Part shown: one piece after another, positions 26,120 to 35,704 of the stretch
Position numbering within the stretch: the first letter of the stretch is position 1
Layout: each line of letters starts with the position of its first letter
Assembly (NCBI RefSeq): GCF_014236855.1
Contig: NZ_CP051261.1
Coordinates: forward strand, 496,001-560,000
Direction: 5' to 3'
DNA from: Xanthomonas sp. SI
GTDB taxonomy: Bacteria > Pseudomonadota > Gammaproteobacteria > Xanthomonadales > Xanthomonadaceae
Length of the DNA stretch: 64,000 bases
The notes under the pieces: model-generated
The model's input: only the letters and a program-made list of their open reading frames with translations
The model's database searches: none
Told to the model about the DNA's origin: nothing
Made by a program: the position numbers and the translations under genes

Positions 26120-26518
26120 ATGCCCTACGCCCGTATCTCGCTGCATCGCGGCGCCACCCCCGACTATCTGCGCGCCTTGTCCGCCAGCGTCTACCAGGCC
26201 ATGCATGAGGCCTTCGAGGTGCCGGCCGGCGATTGCTTCCAGGTCATCCACCAGCACGATCCGGGAGAACTGGTGTTCGACCGCCACTATCTCGGCGGAC
26301 CGCGCTCGGACGCCTTCGTGCTGATCGCGATCACCGCCGGGCGGCCGCGCAGCGAGGCCTGCAAGCGCGCGTTCTACCGGCGCCTGGTGGAGCTGCTGGC
26401 GATCGCGCCGGGCATCGCGCCGGAAGACGTGATGGTGAACATCGTCACCACGCAGGCGCAGGACTGGTCCTTCGGCGGCGGCCGCGCCGGGATCGTGGCA
26501 GCGGAGACCGACGCATGA
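26120..26518 (+). CDS. Tautomerase-superfamily protein
   Basis: A 132-aa member of the 4-oxalocrotonate tautomerase superfamily. The initiator Met is followed by Pro (MPYARISLHRG), the residue that becomes the catalytic N-terminal proline, and later Gly/Asp-rich VIHQHDPGELVFDRHYLGG and MVNIVTTQAQDWSFGGGRA fit this larger-subunit class. The ATG follows AAGGAGA. The stop overlaps the next ATG (ATGA), so coupling to DUF4865 is likely. Confidence 0.85.
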   Translation: MPYARISLHRGATPDYLRALSASVYQAMHEAFEVPAGDCFQVIHQHDPGELVFDRHYLGGPRSDAFVLIAITAGRPRSEACKRAFYRRLVELLAIAPGIAPEDVMVNIVTTQAQDWSFGGGRAGIVAAETDA

Positions 26519-27102
26519 TCGCCATGCAGTACAGCATCGTGCTGCCGGCCGACTACGACATGGCCATCATCCAGCGCCGCATCGCCGACAAGGGGCCGTT
26601 GCTGGACGATCTGCCGGGACTGGTGTTCAAGGCCTATCTGAGCGCCGATCGCGGCGATCCCGCACTGTCCAGCCGGACCAATCTGTATGCGCCGTTCTAT
26701 CTGTGGCGCGATGCCGACGCGATGCGCGATTTCCTCGCCGGTGCCGCCTTCCGCGCGCTGACCGCGTCGTTCGGACGGCCGGCGGTGCAACTGTGGACGG
26801 TGTGCGCGGCGCACCTGAGCGCGGACTTGCGCGGCGCCCGCTACGCCCGGCGCGAGATCGCCGCGATCCCCGAGGCCGACGCGCCCGAAACGCTGGGCGC
26901 ACGCGAGGCCGAGCGGGCGAGGGACGATCTTGCCGCAGGCGTGCTGGCCACGGTGAGCGCCTACGAGCCGCACGGCTGGAACCTGCTGCGTCTGCGACTT
27001 TGGCGCGATCCGCCACCGCCACCGCCACCGCCACCGCCGTCGCCGGACGTCGGCCAGGCCTATGCCGTGGGCCACGTGTCCATGCCGGCAAGCGGCGCTT
27101 GA
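26515..27102 (+). CDS. DUF4865 family protein with polyproline tract
   Basis: A 195-aa protein of the DUF4865 family (MIAMQYSIVLPADYDMAIIQ, then NLYAPFYLWRDADAMRDFL, WTVCAAHLSADL). It usually accompanies LysR, CMD and tautomerase genes, as here, and the start overlaps the tautomerase stop by ATGA. Ten consecutive prolines (codons at 27010-27039, alternating CCG and CCA) sit near the C-terminus, before PSPDVGQAYAVGHV. Function unknown; the module suggests a small-molecule stress or degradation enzyme. Confidence 0.8.
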   Translation: MIAMQYSIVLPADYDMAIIQRRIADKGPLLDDLPGLVFKAYLSADRGDPALSSRTNLYAPFYLWRDADAMRDFLAGAAFRALTASFGRPAVQLWTVCAAHLSADLRGARYARREIAAIPEADAPETLGAREAERARDDLAAGVLATVSAYEPHGWNLLRLRLWRDPPPPPPPPPPSPDVGQAYAVGHVSMPASGA

Positions 27103-27137
27103 GGCAACAGCACCCCGGCGTTGCCTGTTTGCTTTTA

Positions 27138-27176
27138 CCATTCCCGATTCCCCCACTCCCCATTCCCGGCCTCTCA
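27138..27176. repeat. G/C-rich border repeat at the SDR start
   Basis: ACCATTCCCGATTCCCCCAC then TCCCCATTCCCGGCCTCTCA, directly touching the SDR ATG at 27177. C-rich on the coding strand, with the CCCGGCC end toward the gene. It also occupies the place of the Shine-Dalgarno, leaving no clear one. Confidence 0.75.
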
Positions 27177-27932
27177 ATGACCCAGACCGCCCTGATCACC
27201 GGCGCCACCTCCGGTTTCGGCGCCGCCGCCGTGCGCCGCTTCGTCAACGCCGGCTGGCGCGTGATCGCCACCGGCCGCCGTGCCGAGCGGCTGCAGCCGC
27301 TGCTGGCCGAGTTCGGTGCCGAGCGCGTGCACGTGGCCGCGTTCGACATCCGCGACGAAGCCGCGCTCGATGCGATGCTGGCGGAGCTGCCGGACGCGTT
27401 CCGCGGCATCGACCTGTTGGTCAACAACGCCGGCCTGGCGCAGGGCACCGCACCGGCGCAGGCCGCGTCGCTGGACGACTGGCGCACGATGATCGACACC
27501 AACATCACCGCGCTGGTGACCCTGACCCATCGCCTGCTGCCCACGCTGATCCAGCGTCGTGGCGCGATCGTCAACATCAGTTCGGTGGCCGCGCTGTATC
27601 CGTATCCGGGCGGCAATGCCTACGGCGGCACCAAGGCCTTCGTCAGCCAGTTCTCGCTGGGCCTGCGCTCGGACCTGCACGGCACCGGCGTGCGCGTGAC
27701 CGCGATCGAGCCGGGCATGGCCGAGACCGAGTTCACCCTGGTGCGTACCCACGGCGACCAGGGCGCGTCGGACAAGCTCTACCACGGCGCGCAGCCGATG
27801 ACCGCCGAGGATATCGCCGAGCAGATCTTCTGGGTCGCCACGCTGCCGCCGCATCTGAACATCAATCGGCTGGAAATCATGCCGGTGACGCAGTCCTTCG
27901 CCGGCTTCCAGGTGGCTAGGAGCCGGGATTAG
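27177..27932 (+). CDS. Short-chain dehydrogenase (YdfG-like)
   Basis: A 251-aa classical SDR: TGATSGFG (8-15), NNAG (83-86), active-site Ser in NISSVA and the Tyr149-Lys153 pair in NAYGGTKAF. The C-terminus (GMAETEFTLVRTHGD, then NRLEIMPVTQSFAGFQVARS) is that of NADP-dependent 3-hydroxy acid / L-allo-threonine dehydrogenases of the YdfG kind. The gene is bracketed by opposite-facing border repeats, with the stop codon itself inside the downstream repeat. It is not obviously part of the preceding operon. Confidence 0.87.
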   Translation: MTQTALITGATSGFGAAAVRRFVNAGWRVIATGRRAERLQPLLAEFGAERVHVAAFDIRDEAALDAMLAELPDAFRGIDLLVNNAGLAQGTAPAQAASLDDWRTMIDTNITALVTLTHRLLPTLIQRRGAIVNISSVAALYPYPGGNAYGGTKAFVSQFSLGLRSDLHGTGVRVTAIEPGMAETEFTLVRTHGDQGASDKLYHGAQPMTAEDIAEQIFWVATLPPHLNINRLEIMPVTQSFAGFQVARSRD

Positions 27933-27967
27933 AGATTAGAGATTAGGGATTAGGGATTAGGGATTAG
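27925..27967. repeat. GATTAGR heptamer array at the SDR stop
   Basis: After GCCGG the sequence runs through about six units of GATTAGA/GATTAGG. The TAG of the first unit is the SDR stop codon. G-rich on the coding strand, with GCCGGG toward the gene, so it also fits the border repeat family. Confidence 0.85.
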
Positions 27968-28108
27968 AAAAAGCGAAAGCGGCGCCGATGCGTTGCGCCT
28001 GCCGACGGCCGTCGCAGCCAGGCGGACCGTCAGTCGCGCTCGCGACCGGCGAGGCAATTCAACGCATGTGGTAGCCCACGGGTCGCAGGGGATGCGGGAG
28101 CCGTTAGC

Positions 28109-28147
28109 TTCTCCCGAATCCCCAATCCCGAATGCCCAATCCCAGCC
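28109..28147. repeat. G/C-rich border repeat at the SPOR gene stop
   Basis: The plus strand reads CTCCCGAATCCCCAATCCCG, then AATGCCCAATCCCAGCC, touching the stop codon at 28148. G-rich on the coding strand and downstream of the gene. Confidence 0.75.
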
Positions 28148-28975
28148 TCACTGCGCCTTGATCGCGATCGCCGGCAGCCCGCTGCCGGTCAGCTTCTGCT
28201 TGGCCGCGGCCAGTTCGCTGGCGGTGCCGTATGGCCCCATGCGCACGCGGTACACGGTCTTGCCGCTGATCTGCGCCGATTCCACGCGCGCCGACAGGCC
28301 CAGCATCGCCAGCTTGGCCTTGGTCGATTCGGCATCGCCGGAGGCGCCGAACGAGCCTGCCTGCAGGATGTAGCGGGCGTTGTCCGCTGCTGCCGCAGCG
28401 GCCGTGGCAGCGGCAGGCGTGGCCGCCGCCGCGGTCGGCTTGGCCGCCGTGTTGGCGGGTGCGCTCGCTGTTGCCGTTTCCGGCAGCGGGGTCGGGTTGG
28501 ACACTGCCGCCGTCGTTGCCGGAGCGGTAGTGGCCGTGGTCGCCGTGGCCGTCGCCGGCGTGGCGGCGGCCGGCTGCGGCGCGCGCGCCTGGCGCGCGGC
28601 CTCGGCGCGTGCGCTGGCGGCCAGTTCGGCATCGGACATCTGCACTTCCTTGCCGGGCAGCAAGGTGTAGAAGTCGTACTGGGTCTGCGGGTCCTTCTTG
28701 GCGTCGGGCTTGGTGCTGCCGGCCGCCGCTGCCGCCGGTTTGGGCAGTTCCGGCGCCGCGTCCACATCGGCATCGGCCACCGGCGCCGGTTGCGCATCCG
28801 GATTGGCGCGCGGGCCGCCCACGCGCAGGAAGCCGTCGCCGTCCTTCTTGAACAGGCCTGGCGCCGCCAGGAACACCACTGCCGCGATCGCCACGCCGGC
28901 GATCAGCCACACCCATCCGGGCGTGCCGTTGCCGCTGTTGCGCCGCGCCTGCGTCTTACCGCGTCGTGCTGCCAT
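28148..28975 (-). CDS. SPOR-domain membrane protein (FtsN-like)
   Basis: A 275-aa bitopic inner-membrane protein: basic cytoplasmic start (MAARRGKTQARRN), one helix at about 20-40, a long Ala/Thr/Pro-rich periplasmic linker, and a C-terminal SPOR domain (about 200-275: YILQAGSFGASGDAESTKAK ... VYRVRMGPYGT) that binds denuded septal peptidoglycan. Architecture resembles FtsN. It is 15 bp downstream of argS on the same strand, an arrangement also known for ftsN-like genes in related bacteria. Confidence 0.85.
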   Translation of the reverse strand: MAARRGKTQARRNSGNGTPGWVWLIAGVAIAAVVFLAAPGLFKKDGDGFLRVGGPRANPDAQPAPVADADVDAAPELPKPAAAAAGSTKPDAKKDPQTQYDFYTLLPGKEVQMSDAELAASARAEAARQARAPQPAAATPATATATTATTAPATTAAVSNPTPLPETATASAPANTAAKPTAAAATPAAATAAAAAADNARYILQAGSFGASGDAESTKAKLAMLGLSARVESAQISGKTVYRVRMGPYGTASELAAAKQKLTGSGLPAIAIKAQ

Positions 28976-28990
28976 CTACCGCTTCTCCAC

Positions 28991-30679
28991 TCACATTTTT
29001 TCCGGGGCGGAAACGCCCAGGAGGTTCAGGCCGTTCGCCAGCACTCGCTGCGCCGCCACGGCCAGGGTCAACTTGGCGTTGCGCTCGCTCGCATCGTCCA
29101 CCAGCACCGGGGTGCCGTGGTACCAGGTGTGGAACGCGGTCGCCAGTTCGCGCAGGTACTGCGCGATCAGGTGCGGCTCCAGCACATGCCCCGCATTCTC
29201 CACCACTTCCGGGTAGCGCGAGAGTTCCAGCATCAGTTCCAGCGAGGTCGCATCGTTCAGCCGGTTCAGCTGGCCCAGGCCGTCGGCCTGGTCGTAGTCC
29301 AGCTTCTTCTCCTGCGCCTGGCGCAGCAGGCTGCACACCCGGGCATGCGCGTACTGCACGTAGAACACCGGATTGTCGTTGCTCTGCTGGCGCGCCAGGT
29401 CGATGTCGAAGGTCAGCTGCGAATCGGGCTTGCGCGCGATCAGGAACCAGCGCGTGGCATCGCGGCCGGCTTCCTCGATCAGGTCGCGCAGGGTCAGGTA
29501 GCTGCCGGCGCGCTTGGACAGCTTCACTTCCTCGCCGCCACGCATCACCGTGACCATCTGGTGCAGCACGTACTCGGGCCAGCCCTTGGGAATGCCCAGG
29601 TCCATCGCCTGCAGGCCAGCACGGACCCGCGCCAGCGAACCGTGGTGGTCGGCCCCCAGTTCGGTGATCGCGCGCACGTAGCCGCGCTGCCACTTGCTCA
29701 GGTGATAGGCCACGTCCGGCACGAAATAGGTGTAGCTGCCGTCGGACTTGCGCATCACGCGGTCCTTGTCGTCGCCGAAATCGGTCGATTTCAGCCACAG
29801 CGCGCCGCCTTCCTCGTAGGTGTGGCCGGAGGCGACCAGCTTCTGCACCGCTTCTTCGACCTTGCCGTCGCGGTACAGCGAGCTTTCCAGGAAGTAGATG
29901 TCGAAGTCCACGCCGAACGCGGCCAGGTCGTGGTTCTGCTCGTTGCGCAGGTAGGCCACGGCGAAGCGGCGGATCGCTTCCAGGTCGTTCGGATCCTTGG
30001 AACCGGTGACCAGGTTGCCCTCCAGGTCCACCGAGTCGCCGGCCAGGTAGGCATTGGCCACGTCCTGGATATAGTCGCCGCGGTAGCCTTCTTCCGGCCA
30101 GTCGGGGCTGTCGGGGGTCTTGCCCTGCGCGCGCGCCTGCACCGAGCGCGCCAGGTTCTCGATCTGGCCGCCGCCGTCGTTGTAGTAGAACTCGCGCTTG
30201 GCGTTCCAGCCGTTGGCCTCGAGCAGCCGCGCCAGGCAGTCGCCGATCGCCGCGGCGCGGCCGTGGCCTACGTGCAGCGGGCCGGTCGGATTGGCCGAGA
30301 CGTATTCCACGCCCACGGTGCGGCCATTGCCGACCAGGCTGCGGCCGTAGTCCTCGCCCTGCTTGAGCACCGCCAGCACCTCGCGCTGGTAGGCGCTGGG
30401 GCTGAGGTGGAAGTTGATGAAGCCGGGGCCAGCGATCTCGACCCGGGTCACTTCGTCGCTGGCCGGCAGCGCGGCGACCAGCTGCTGCGCCAGCGCGCGC
30501 GGATTGCCGCGCGCGGCCTTGGCCAGCAGCATCGCGGCATTGGTGGCGAAGTCGCCGTGCTCGCGGGTCTTGGGCCGTTCGACCACGAAGTCCGGCGGCA
30601 GGGTGTCGGCCGGCAGGGTGCCGTTGGCGCGCAAGGCTTCGATGCCTTGACCGATCAGGGCGCGGAGTTGGGATTTCAC
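28991..30679 (-). CDS. argS: Arginyl-tRNA synthetase ArgS
   Basis: A 562-aa class I synthetase that charges tRNA-Arg. Residues 30-50 contain the usual N-terminal [19 protein letters not shown], and the HIGH-type signature is HVGH at 136-139 in [19 protein letters not shown]. The ARG1-type ends DALR-like ([20 protein letters not shown]) are intact. Like most ArgS proteins it lacks a clear [17 protein letters not shown] fills that role. Probably co-transcribed with the SPOR gene. Confidence 0.94.
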   Translation of the reverse strand: MKSQLRALIGQGIEALRANGTLPADTLPPDFVVERPKTREHGDFATNAAMLLAKAARGNPRALAQQLVAALPASDEVTRVEIAGPGFINFHLSPSAYQREVLAVLKQGEDYGRSLVGNGRTVGVEYVSANPTGPLHVGHGRAAAIGDCLARLLEANGWNAKREFYYNDGGGQIENLARSVQARAQGKTPDSPDWPEEGYRGDYIQDVANAYLAGDSVDLEGNLVTGSKDPNDLEAIRRFAVAYLRNEQNHDLAAFGVDFDIYFLESSLYRDGKVEEAVQKLVASGHTYEEGGALWLKSTDFGDDKDRVMRKSDGSYTYFVPDVAYHLSKWQRGYVRAITELGADHHGSLARVRAGLQAMDLGIPKGWPEYVLHQMVTVMRGGEEVKLSKRAGSYLTLRDLIEEAGRDATRWFLIARKPDSQLTFDIDLARQQSNDNPVFYVQYAHARVCSLLRQAQEKKLDYDQADGLGQLNRLNDATSLELMLELSRYPEVVENAGHVLEPHLIAQYLRELATAFHTWYHGTPVLVDDASERNAKLTLAVAAQRVLANGLNLLGVSAPEKM

Positions 30680-30844
30680 GTGATCTCTGCTTGAAGCGCG
30701 GAACCGGCGATTTTACCCGACCCGCCGCCTCCCGGCCCGTGCCGGGTTCAGCCCGACCTCAGGCCGTCCGACGATGGCGGGTCGGGGAGTGCGCATTCGG
30801 GATGTGTCGCGCCGCCGCCGTGCTGCCCGGTTCCCAATTCCGGC

Positions 30845-31519
30845 TCAGGCCCAGCCGCGCGCCGCCATCGATACCGGTGCCCCGTCGCCGACGATGAAAT
30901 GGTCCAGCAAACGGATGTCCACCAAGCCCAGCGCCTGCTTCAGGCGGTGGGTAACGGCGCGGTCGGCGGGCGAGGGCTCCGAGTTTCCCGATGGATGGTT
31001 GTGGCCGATGATCACCGCAGCCGCGTTGTGCGCCAGCGCGCGCCGCACCACTTCGCGCGGATGCACCTCGGCGCCGTCCAGGGTGCCATGGGACAGTTCT
31101 TCGAATGCCAGCGAGCGGTGCTTGGTGTCCAGGAACAGCACCGCGAACACCTCGTGCGGCCATGCCCGCAGCCGTTGCGCGAAGTAGCGGCCGGCCGCCC
31201 CCGGATCGGTCAGGGTGGTGCCGCGTTCGAGTTCGGCGGCCAGGTGGCGCTTGGCCAGCTCCAGCGCCGCCGACAGCTTGCAGGCCCGTGCCGGGCCCAG
31301 TCCCGGCAGGCGCACCAGCTCGCGTGGCGGGCGGTCCAGCAGCATGCGCAGCGGCCCGTGCAGATGCAGCAGGTCGCGCGAGGTTCGCACTGCGTCACTG
31401 CCGGGCAGGCCGGAGCCGAGGAAGATCGCCAGCAGTTCGGCGTCGGAGAGGGCGCCGGGGCCGCGTTCCAGCAGCTTTTCCCGGGGACGTTCGGCGTCGG
31501 GCCAGTCGTTGATGTGCAT
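30845..31519 (-). CDS. radC: RadC/JAMM-domain protein
   Basis: A 224-aa protein with an N-terminal helix-hairpin-helix ([21 protein letters not shown], about 68-88) and a C-terminal JAB1/MPN (JAMM) domain with [14 protein letters not shown] (His173, His175, Asp186 as zinc ligands). Despite the radC name, it is not a proven repair enzyme. Start at 31519, [12 protein letters not shown]. Divergent from coaBC. A weak border repeat (CCGGTTCCCAATTCCGG) ends just before its stop. Confidence 0.88.
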   Translation of the reverse strand: MHINDWPDAERPREKLLERGPGALSDAELLAIFLGSGLPGSDAVRTSRDLLHLHGPLRMLLDRPPRELVRLPGLGPARACKLSAALELAKRHLAAELERGTTLTDPGAAGRYFAQRLRAWPHEVFAVLFLDTKHRSLAFEELSHGTLDGAEVHPREVVRRALAHNAAAVIIGHNHPSGNSEPSPADRAVTHRLKQALGLVDIRLLDHFIVGDGAPVSMAARGWA

Positions 31520-31616
31520 ATCGCCAGATTGGCGGGCGATATGGCGCAACGGTATCAGGGCCGCAAAGGGCCATCGGGTAAGCTAATCGTTCTTGCATGG
31601 GTAGGACATTCCCGAC

Positions 31617-32879
31617 GTGACCGGTACTTTCGAGGGGCCCCTGCAGGGGCGGCGTGTGCTGTTGTGCGTGGGCGGCGGCATCGCTGCCTACAAGGCGCTT
31701 GAGCTGGTGCGGCGGCTGCGCGAGGCGGGTGCCGAGGTGCAGGTGGCGATGACCGCCGGCGCGCAGCAGTTCGTCACGCCGCTGAGCTTCCAGGCGCTGT
31801 CCGCGCACCCGACCCGCACCAGCCTGTGGGACAGCGCCGCCGAGCAGGCGATGGGCCATCTGGAACTGGCCCGCTGGGCCGATCGCGTGGTGGTGGCGCC
31901 GGCCACCGCCGACCTGCTGGCGCGGCTCGCCCACGGTCTGGCCGACGATCTGGTGACCACGCTGTGCCTTGCCACCACCGCGCCGCTGACCGTGTGCCCG
32001 GCGATGAACCACCGCATGTGGCTGCACCCCGCCACCCAGGCCAATGTCGCCACGCTGCGCCAACGCGGTGCCAGCGTGGTCGGGCCGAACGACGGCCCAT
32101 TGGCCGAGGGCGAGTCCGGTCCCGGACGCCTGGCCGAGCCGGAAGAGATCGTCGCCGCGCTGGCCAGTGGCCACGCCGCGACCGCGGCGACCCTGGCGGC
32201 GCCCGCGCCGGTCGCGGCCAGTAGCGGTGGCGGCGCGCTGCACGGCCTGCGCCTGCTGATCAGCGCCGGGCCGACCTACGAAGACCTGGACCCGGTGCGC
32301 TATCTCGGCAACCGCAGCAGCGGCAAGATGGGCTATGCCCTGGCCGCCGCGGCGGCGCGGCAGGGCGCGTCGGTGGTGCTGGTCAGCGGCCCGGTGCACC
32401 TGCCCACGCCCGACGGCGTGCAGCGCATCGACGTGCGCTCGGCGGCGCAGATGCGCGCCGCGGTGCTCGGCGCGTTGCCGGCCGACATCTACATCGGCAC
32501 CGCCGCGGTCGCCGACTACACGCCCAAGCAGGTCGCCGCGCAGAAGATCAAGAAGAGCGGCGAGGTGCTGACCCTGGAACTGGTGCGCACCCCGGACATC
32601 CTGGCCGAGGTCGCCGCACAGACCCAGGCGCTGAAACTGGTGGTCGGCTTCGCCGCCGAGACCCACGACATCGAACGCTACGCGCGTGGCAAACTCAACG
32701 ACAAGCACCTGGACCTGATCATCGCCAACCAGGTGGGGGTGGCCGGCAACGGCTTCGAGAGCGACCAGAATGCCGCCACCGCCTACTGGCAACAGGGCGC
32801 GCGCAGCTTCCCGGCCGTGTCCAAGGCGCAACTGGCCGAACAATTGCTGGCCCTGATCGCGGAGCGACTGCACGCATGA
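31617..32879 (+). CDS. coaBC: Bifunctional CoaBC (phosphopantothenoylcysteine synthetase/decarboxylase)
   Basis: A 420-aa fusion: an N-terminal FMN-dependent decarboxylase ([20 protein letters not shown] at 15-34, [10 protein letters not shown] region) and a C-terminal phosphopantothenate-cysteine ligase ([20 protein letters not shown], then [11 protein letters not shown] and TADYTP-like [16 protein letters not shown]). It performs two steps of coenzyme A synthesis. The start is a GTG at 31617. Followed by dut with a 4-bp ATGA overlap, then algC. Confidence 0.93.
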   Translation: MTGTFEGPLQGRRVLLCVGGGIAAYKALELVRRLREAGAEVQVAMTAGAQQFVTPLSFQALSAHPTRTSLWDSAAEQAMGHLELARWADRVVVAPATADLLARLAHGLADDLVTTLCLATTAPLTVCPAMNHRMWLHPATQANVATLRQRGASVVGPNDGPLAEGESGPGRLAEPEEIVAALASGHAATAATLAAPAPVAASSGGGALHGLRLLISAGPTYEDLDPVRYLGNRSSGKMGYALAAAAARQGASVVLVSGPVHLPTPDGVQRIDVRSAAQMRAAVLGALPADIYIGTAAVADYTPKQVAAQKIKKSGEVLTLELVRTPDILAEVAAQTQALKLVVGFAAETHDIERYARGKLNDKHLDLIIANQVGVAGNGFESDQNAATAYWQQGARSFPAVSKAQLAEQLLALIAERLHA

Positions 32880-33346
32880 CCATCCCCACGCCATACCCGC
32901 TGCAGGTCAAACTGCTCGACCCGCGCTTCGGCGACAGCTGGCCGCTGCCGGACTACGCTACCGAGGCCAGCGCCGGGCTGGATCTGCGCGCGGCCACAGA
33001 GGCGCCGCTGACCCTGGCGCCGGGCGATACCGCGCTGATCCCCAGCGGGCTGTCCATCTACATCGCCGATCCGCAGCTGTGCGCGGTGGTCTTGCCGCGC
33101 TCCGGGCTGGGCCATCGCCACGGCATCGTGCTCGGCAACGGCACCGGCCTGATCGATGCCGACTACCAGGGACCGCTGCTGATCAGCGTCTGGAACCGCG
33201 GCCGCGAGCCGTTCACCATCGCCCCCGGCGACCGCATCGCGCAACTGGTGGTGATGCCGGTCGTGCGCGTTGCCCTGCAGGTGGTGGATACTTTCGCCGA
33301 CAGCGCCAGGGGAACGGGTGGATTCGGCCATACCGGAGTGCGCTGA
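32876..33346 (+). CDS. dut: dUTP diphosphatase Dut
   Basis: A 156-aa trimeric dUTPase. Its five motifs are visible: [35 protein letters not shown] with the catalytic Asp, [19 protein letters not shown] and the C-terminal [10 protein letters not shown]. It removes dUTP and supplies dUMP. It overlaps coaBC and is 15 bp before algC, the conserved coaBC-dut-algC order of gammaproteobacteria. Confidence 0.95.
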   Translation: MTIPTPYPLQVKLLDPRFGDSWPLPDYATEASAGLDLRAATEAPLTLAPGDTALIPSGLSIYIADPQLCAVVLPRSGLGHRHGIVLGNGTGLIDADYQGPLLISVWNRGREPFTIAPGDRIAQLVVMPVVRVALQVVDTFADSARGTGGFGHTGVR

Positions 33347-33361
33347 CAGGGGATCGTCTGC

Positions 33362-35704
33362 ATGAGCGAGGCAACACAACGGCCGCCGGCGCATGAGGGT
33401 TTGCGCAAGGCGGCGCCGCTGCTGGCGCTGCTGCTGGCCGTACTGGCCGGCTGGTTCGGCTGGAGCGGCGCGCAGCAATGGCGCTACGAACACAGCGCCA
33501 CGGACCTGCAGCAGGCGCGCGACACGGCGGTGGCGCAGACCTCGCAGGCGCTGGCGGCGGTCGCCAAGCGCTTCGCCGCGCAATTGCAGCAGCCCGCGGT
33601 GCAGGCCGCCCTGGCGCGCGGCGACGCGACGGCGGCGGCGCAAGCCTTGCGCGAGGGCTGGAAGGGCGCGGAAGACGCACAAGTGCTGCCCGGTGACCTG
33701 AGCGCCGGCTACGCCGACGCGGGCAGCTTCGGCTATGGCCGCCTGGCGCTGCTGGAAAAGGCGTTGCTGACCGACGCGGTCGCCAGCGCGGTGGTGCGCG
33801 ACGGCGGCGGCGCGCGACTGGGGCTGGCCGCGCCGGTGACCCTGGACACGGGCGCCGGCGTCGCCTACCTGCGCCTGCCGCTGCGCGTGCTGACCGCACC
33901 GCTGGCGCAGGCTGCGGTCCCGGCCAGCGGCTATCTGGCGCTGCGCCAGGGCAGCTACGACGTGATCGGCGCCGGCGATGCCGGCCTGGCCGACCATGGC
34001 GACGCCTTGTCGCGGCCGATCGGCAAGACCGGGCTGCGGGTGGTCGCGGCATTGCCCGACGCCGAGGTCGGACCGCTCGGCCTGGACGCGCTGCCCTGCC
34101 TGATCGTCGCCGGCCTGCTCGGCTTTTTGGCTCTGGCGGTGCTGCTGGCCGCGCGCGGCCGCCTGCCGCAGCCGCGCCGCGCCAAGGCCGCCGCCGCGGC
34201 GGCCGAGCAGGAACCCACCCTGCGGCAGAGCCTGCAGCACCGCGAGCCGCCACCGGCGCCACCGGTGCCGGAGGGCGAGACCGCGCCGGCCAGGACGGTT
34301 CCGGCACTGACCGTGCCGGCCGCCATCTTCCGCGCCTACGACATCCGCGGCGTGGTCGGCCGCGATCTCAGCCCGCAGGTCGCCGCCTTGATCGGCCAGG
34401 CGATCGGCGCGGTGATGCAGGAGCAGGGCTTGAGCGAGGTGGTGGTCGGCCGCGACGGCCGCCTGTCCGGCCCGGAACTGTCGGCGGCGCTGATCGAAGG
34501 CCTGCGCCGCGCCGGCTGCCACGTCACCGATATCGGCCTGGCGCCGACCCCGGTGGTGTATTTCGCCAGCTTCCACCTGCGCGCGGGCAGCTGCGTGGCG
34601 GTGACCGGCAGCCACAACCCGCCGGACTACAACGGTTTCAAGATCGTGGTTGGCGGCGAAACGCTGTCCGGCGCGGCGATTACCGACCTGTATGCGCGGA
34701 TCAGTGAAGGCCGCCTGCCGACCGCCGCCGAACCCGGGCGGCTGGAGCAGCGCGACGTCGGCGACGACTACATCAAGCGCATCGCCGACGACGTGCAGCT
34801 GGATCGCCCGCTCAAGGTGGTGGCCGATGCCGGCAACGGCGTGGGCGGCGAACTGGCGCCGCGGCTGCTGGAGGCGATCGGCGCGGAGGTCATCCCGCTG
34901 TATTGCGACGTCGACGGCACCTTCCCCAACCATCACCCCGATCCCAGCGAGCCGCACAACCTGGAGGACCTGATCCAGACCGTGAAGCGCTTCGACGCCG
35001 ACCTGGGCATCGCCTTCGACGGCGATGCCGACCGGCTCGGCGTGGTCACCAAGGAAGGCACGGTGATCTATGCCGATCGCTTGCTGATGCTGTTCGCCGC
35101 CGACGTGCTGCAACGCAACCCCGGCGCGCTGGTGATCTACGACGTCAAGTGCACCGGCAAGCTGTCGGACTACGTGCTGCGCAACGGCGGCAGCCCGATG
35201 GTGTGGAAGACCGGGCATTCGCTGATCAAGGCGAAGATGCGCGAGACCGACGCCGAACTGGCGGGCGAGATGAGCGGCCACTTCTTCTTCAAGGAGCGCT
35301 GGTACGGCTTCGACGACGGCCTGTACGCGGCGGCGCGGTTGCTGGAGATCCTGGCGCAGCGCGAGGAGAGCCCGTCCGAGGTGCTGGCCGAGCTGCCCGA
35401 CAGCGTGTCCACGCCGGAGATCAAGCTGCCGCTGGCCGACGGACAGGACGCGCATGCGCTGGTCGCGCAGCTGGTCGCTGTCGCGCAGCAGGAAGGTTCG
35501 GCGTTCGCCGGTGCGCGGCTGCTCACCATCGATGGCCTGCGCGCGGACTTCGCCGACGGCTGGGGCCTGGTGCGCGCGTCCAACACCACGCCGGTGCTGG
35601 TGCTGCGCTTCGAGGCCGACACCAGCGCCGCGCTGGAGCGGATCAAGGACCTGTTCCGCAGCCAGCTGCAAGCGCTGTTGCCGTCGCTGGCGGCGGGATT
35701 CTGA
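33362..35704 (+). CDS. algC: Phosphomannomutase/phosphoglucomutase with membrane N-domain
   Basis: A 780-aa protein with two parts. Residues 1-320 hold two hydrophobic helices (about 15-34 and 240-262) bracketing an Ala-rich, coiled, probably periplasmic segment, then a Pro-rich linker. Residues 320-780 are an AlgC-type alpha-D-phosphohexomutase: IFRAYDIRGVVGRDLS, phosphoserine Ser417 in TGSHNPPDYNG, Mg loop FDGDADRLG at 552-560 and GEMSGHFFFKERWYGFDDG. It interconverts Man-6-P/Man-1-P and Glc-6-P/Glc-1-P for surface polysaccharides. The membrane extension is unusual beside the 460-aa Pseudomonas AlgC. Confidence 0.9.
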   Translation: MSEATQRPPAHEGLRKAAPLLALLLAVLAGWFGWSGAQQWRYEHSATDLQQARDTAVAQTSQALAAVAKRFAAQLQQPAVQAALARGDATAAAQALREGWKGAEDAQVLPGDLSAGYADAGSFGYGRLALLEKALLTDAVASAVVRDGGGARLGLAAPVTLDTGAGVAYLRLPLRVLTAPLAQAAVPASGYLALRQGSYDVIGAGDAGLADHGDALSRPIGKTGLRVVAALPDAEVGPLGLDALPCLIVAGLLGFLALAVLLAARGRLPQPRRAKAAAAAAEQEPTLRQSLQHREPPPAPPVPEGETAPARTVPALTVPAAIFRAYDIRGVVGRDLSPQVAALIGQAIGAVMQEQGLSEVVVGRDGRLSGPELSAALIEGLRRAGCHVTDIGLAPTPVVYFASFHLRAGSCVAVTGSHNPPDYNGFKIVVGGETLSGAAITDLYARISEGRLPTAAEPGRLEQRDVGDDYIKRIADDVQLDRPLKVVADAGNGVGGELAPRLLEAIGAEVIPLYCDVDGTFPNHHPDPSEPHNLEDLIQTVKRFDADLGIAFDGDADRLGVVTKEGTVIYADRLLMLFAADVLQRNPGALVIYDVKCTGKLSDYVLRNGGSPMVWKTGHSLIKAKMRETDAELAGEMSGHFFFKERWYGFDDGLYAAARLLEILAQREESPSEVLAELPDSVSTPEIKLPLADGQDAHALVAQLVAVAQQEGSAFAGARLLTIDGLRADFADGWGLVRASNTTPVLVLRFEADTSAALERIKDLFRSQLQALLPSLAAGF

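Noticed and set aside
27925..27967. Telomere-like array or replication terminus
   Set aside because: The heptamer units occur inside an ordinary intergenic border repeat of a circular bacterial chromosome; no other end-related feature is present.
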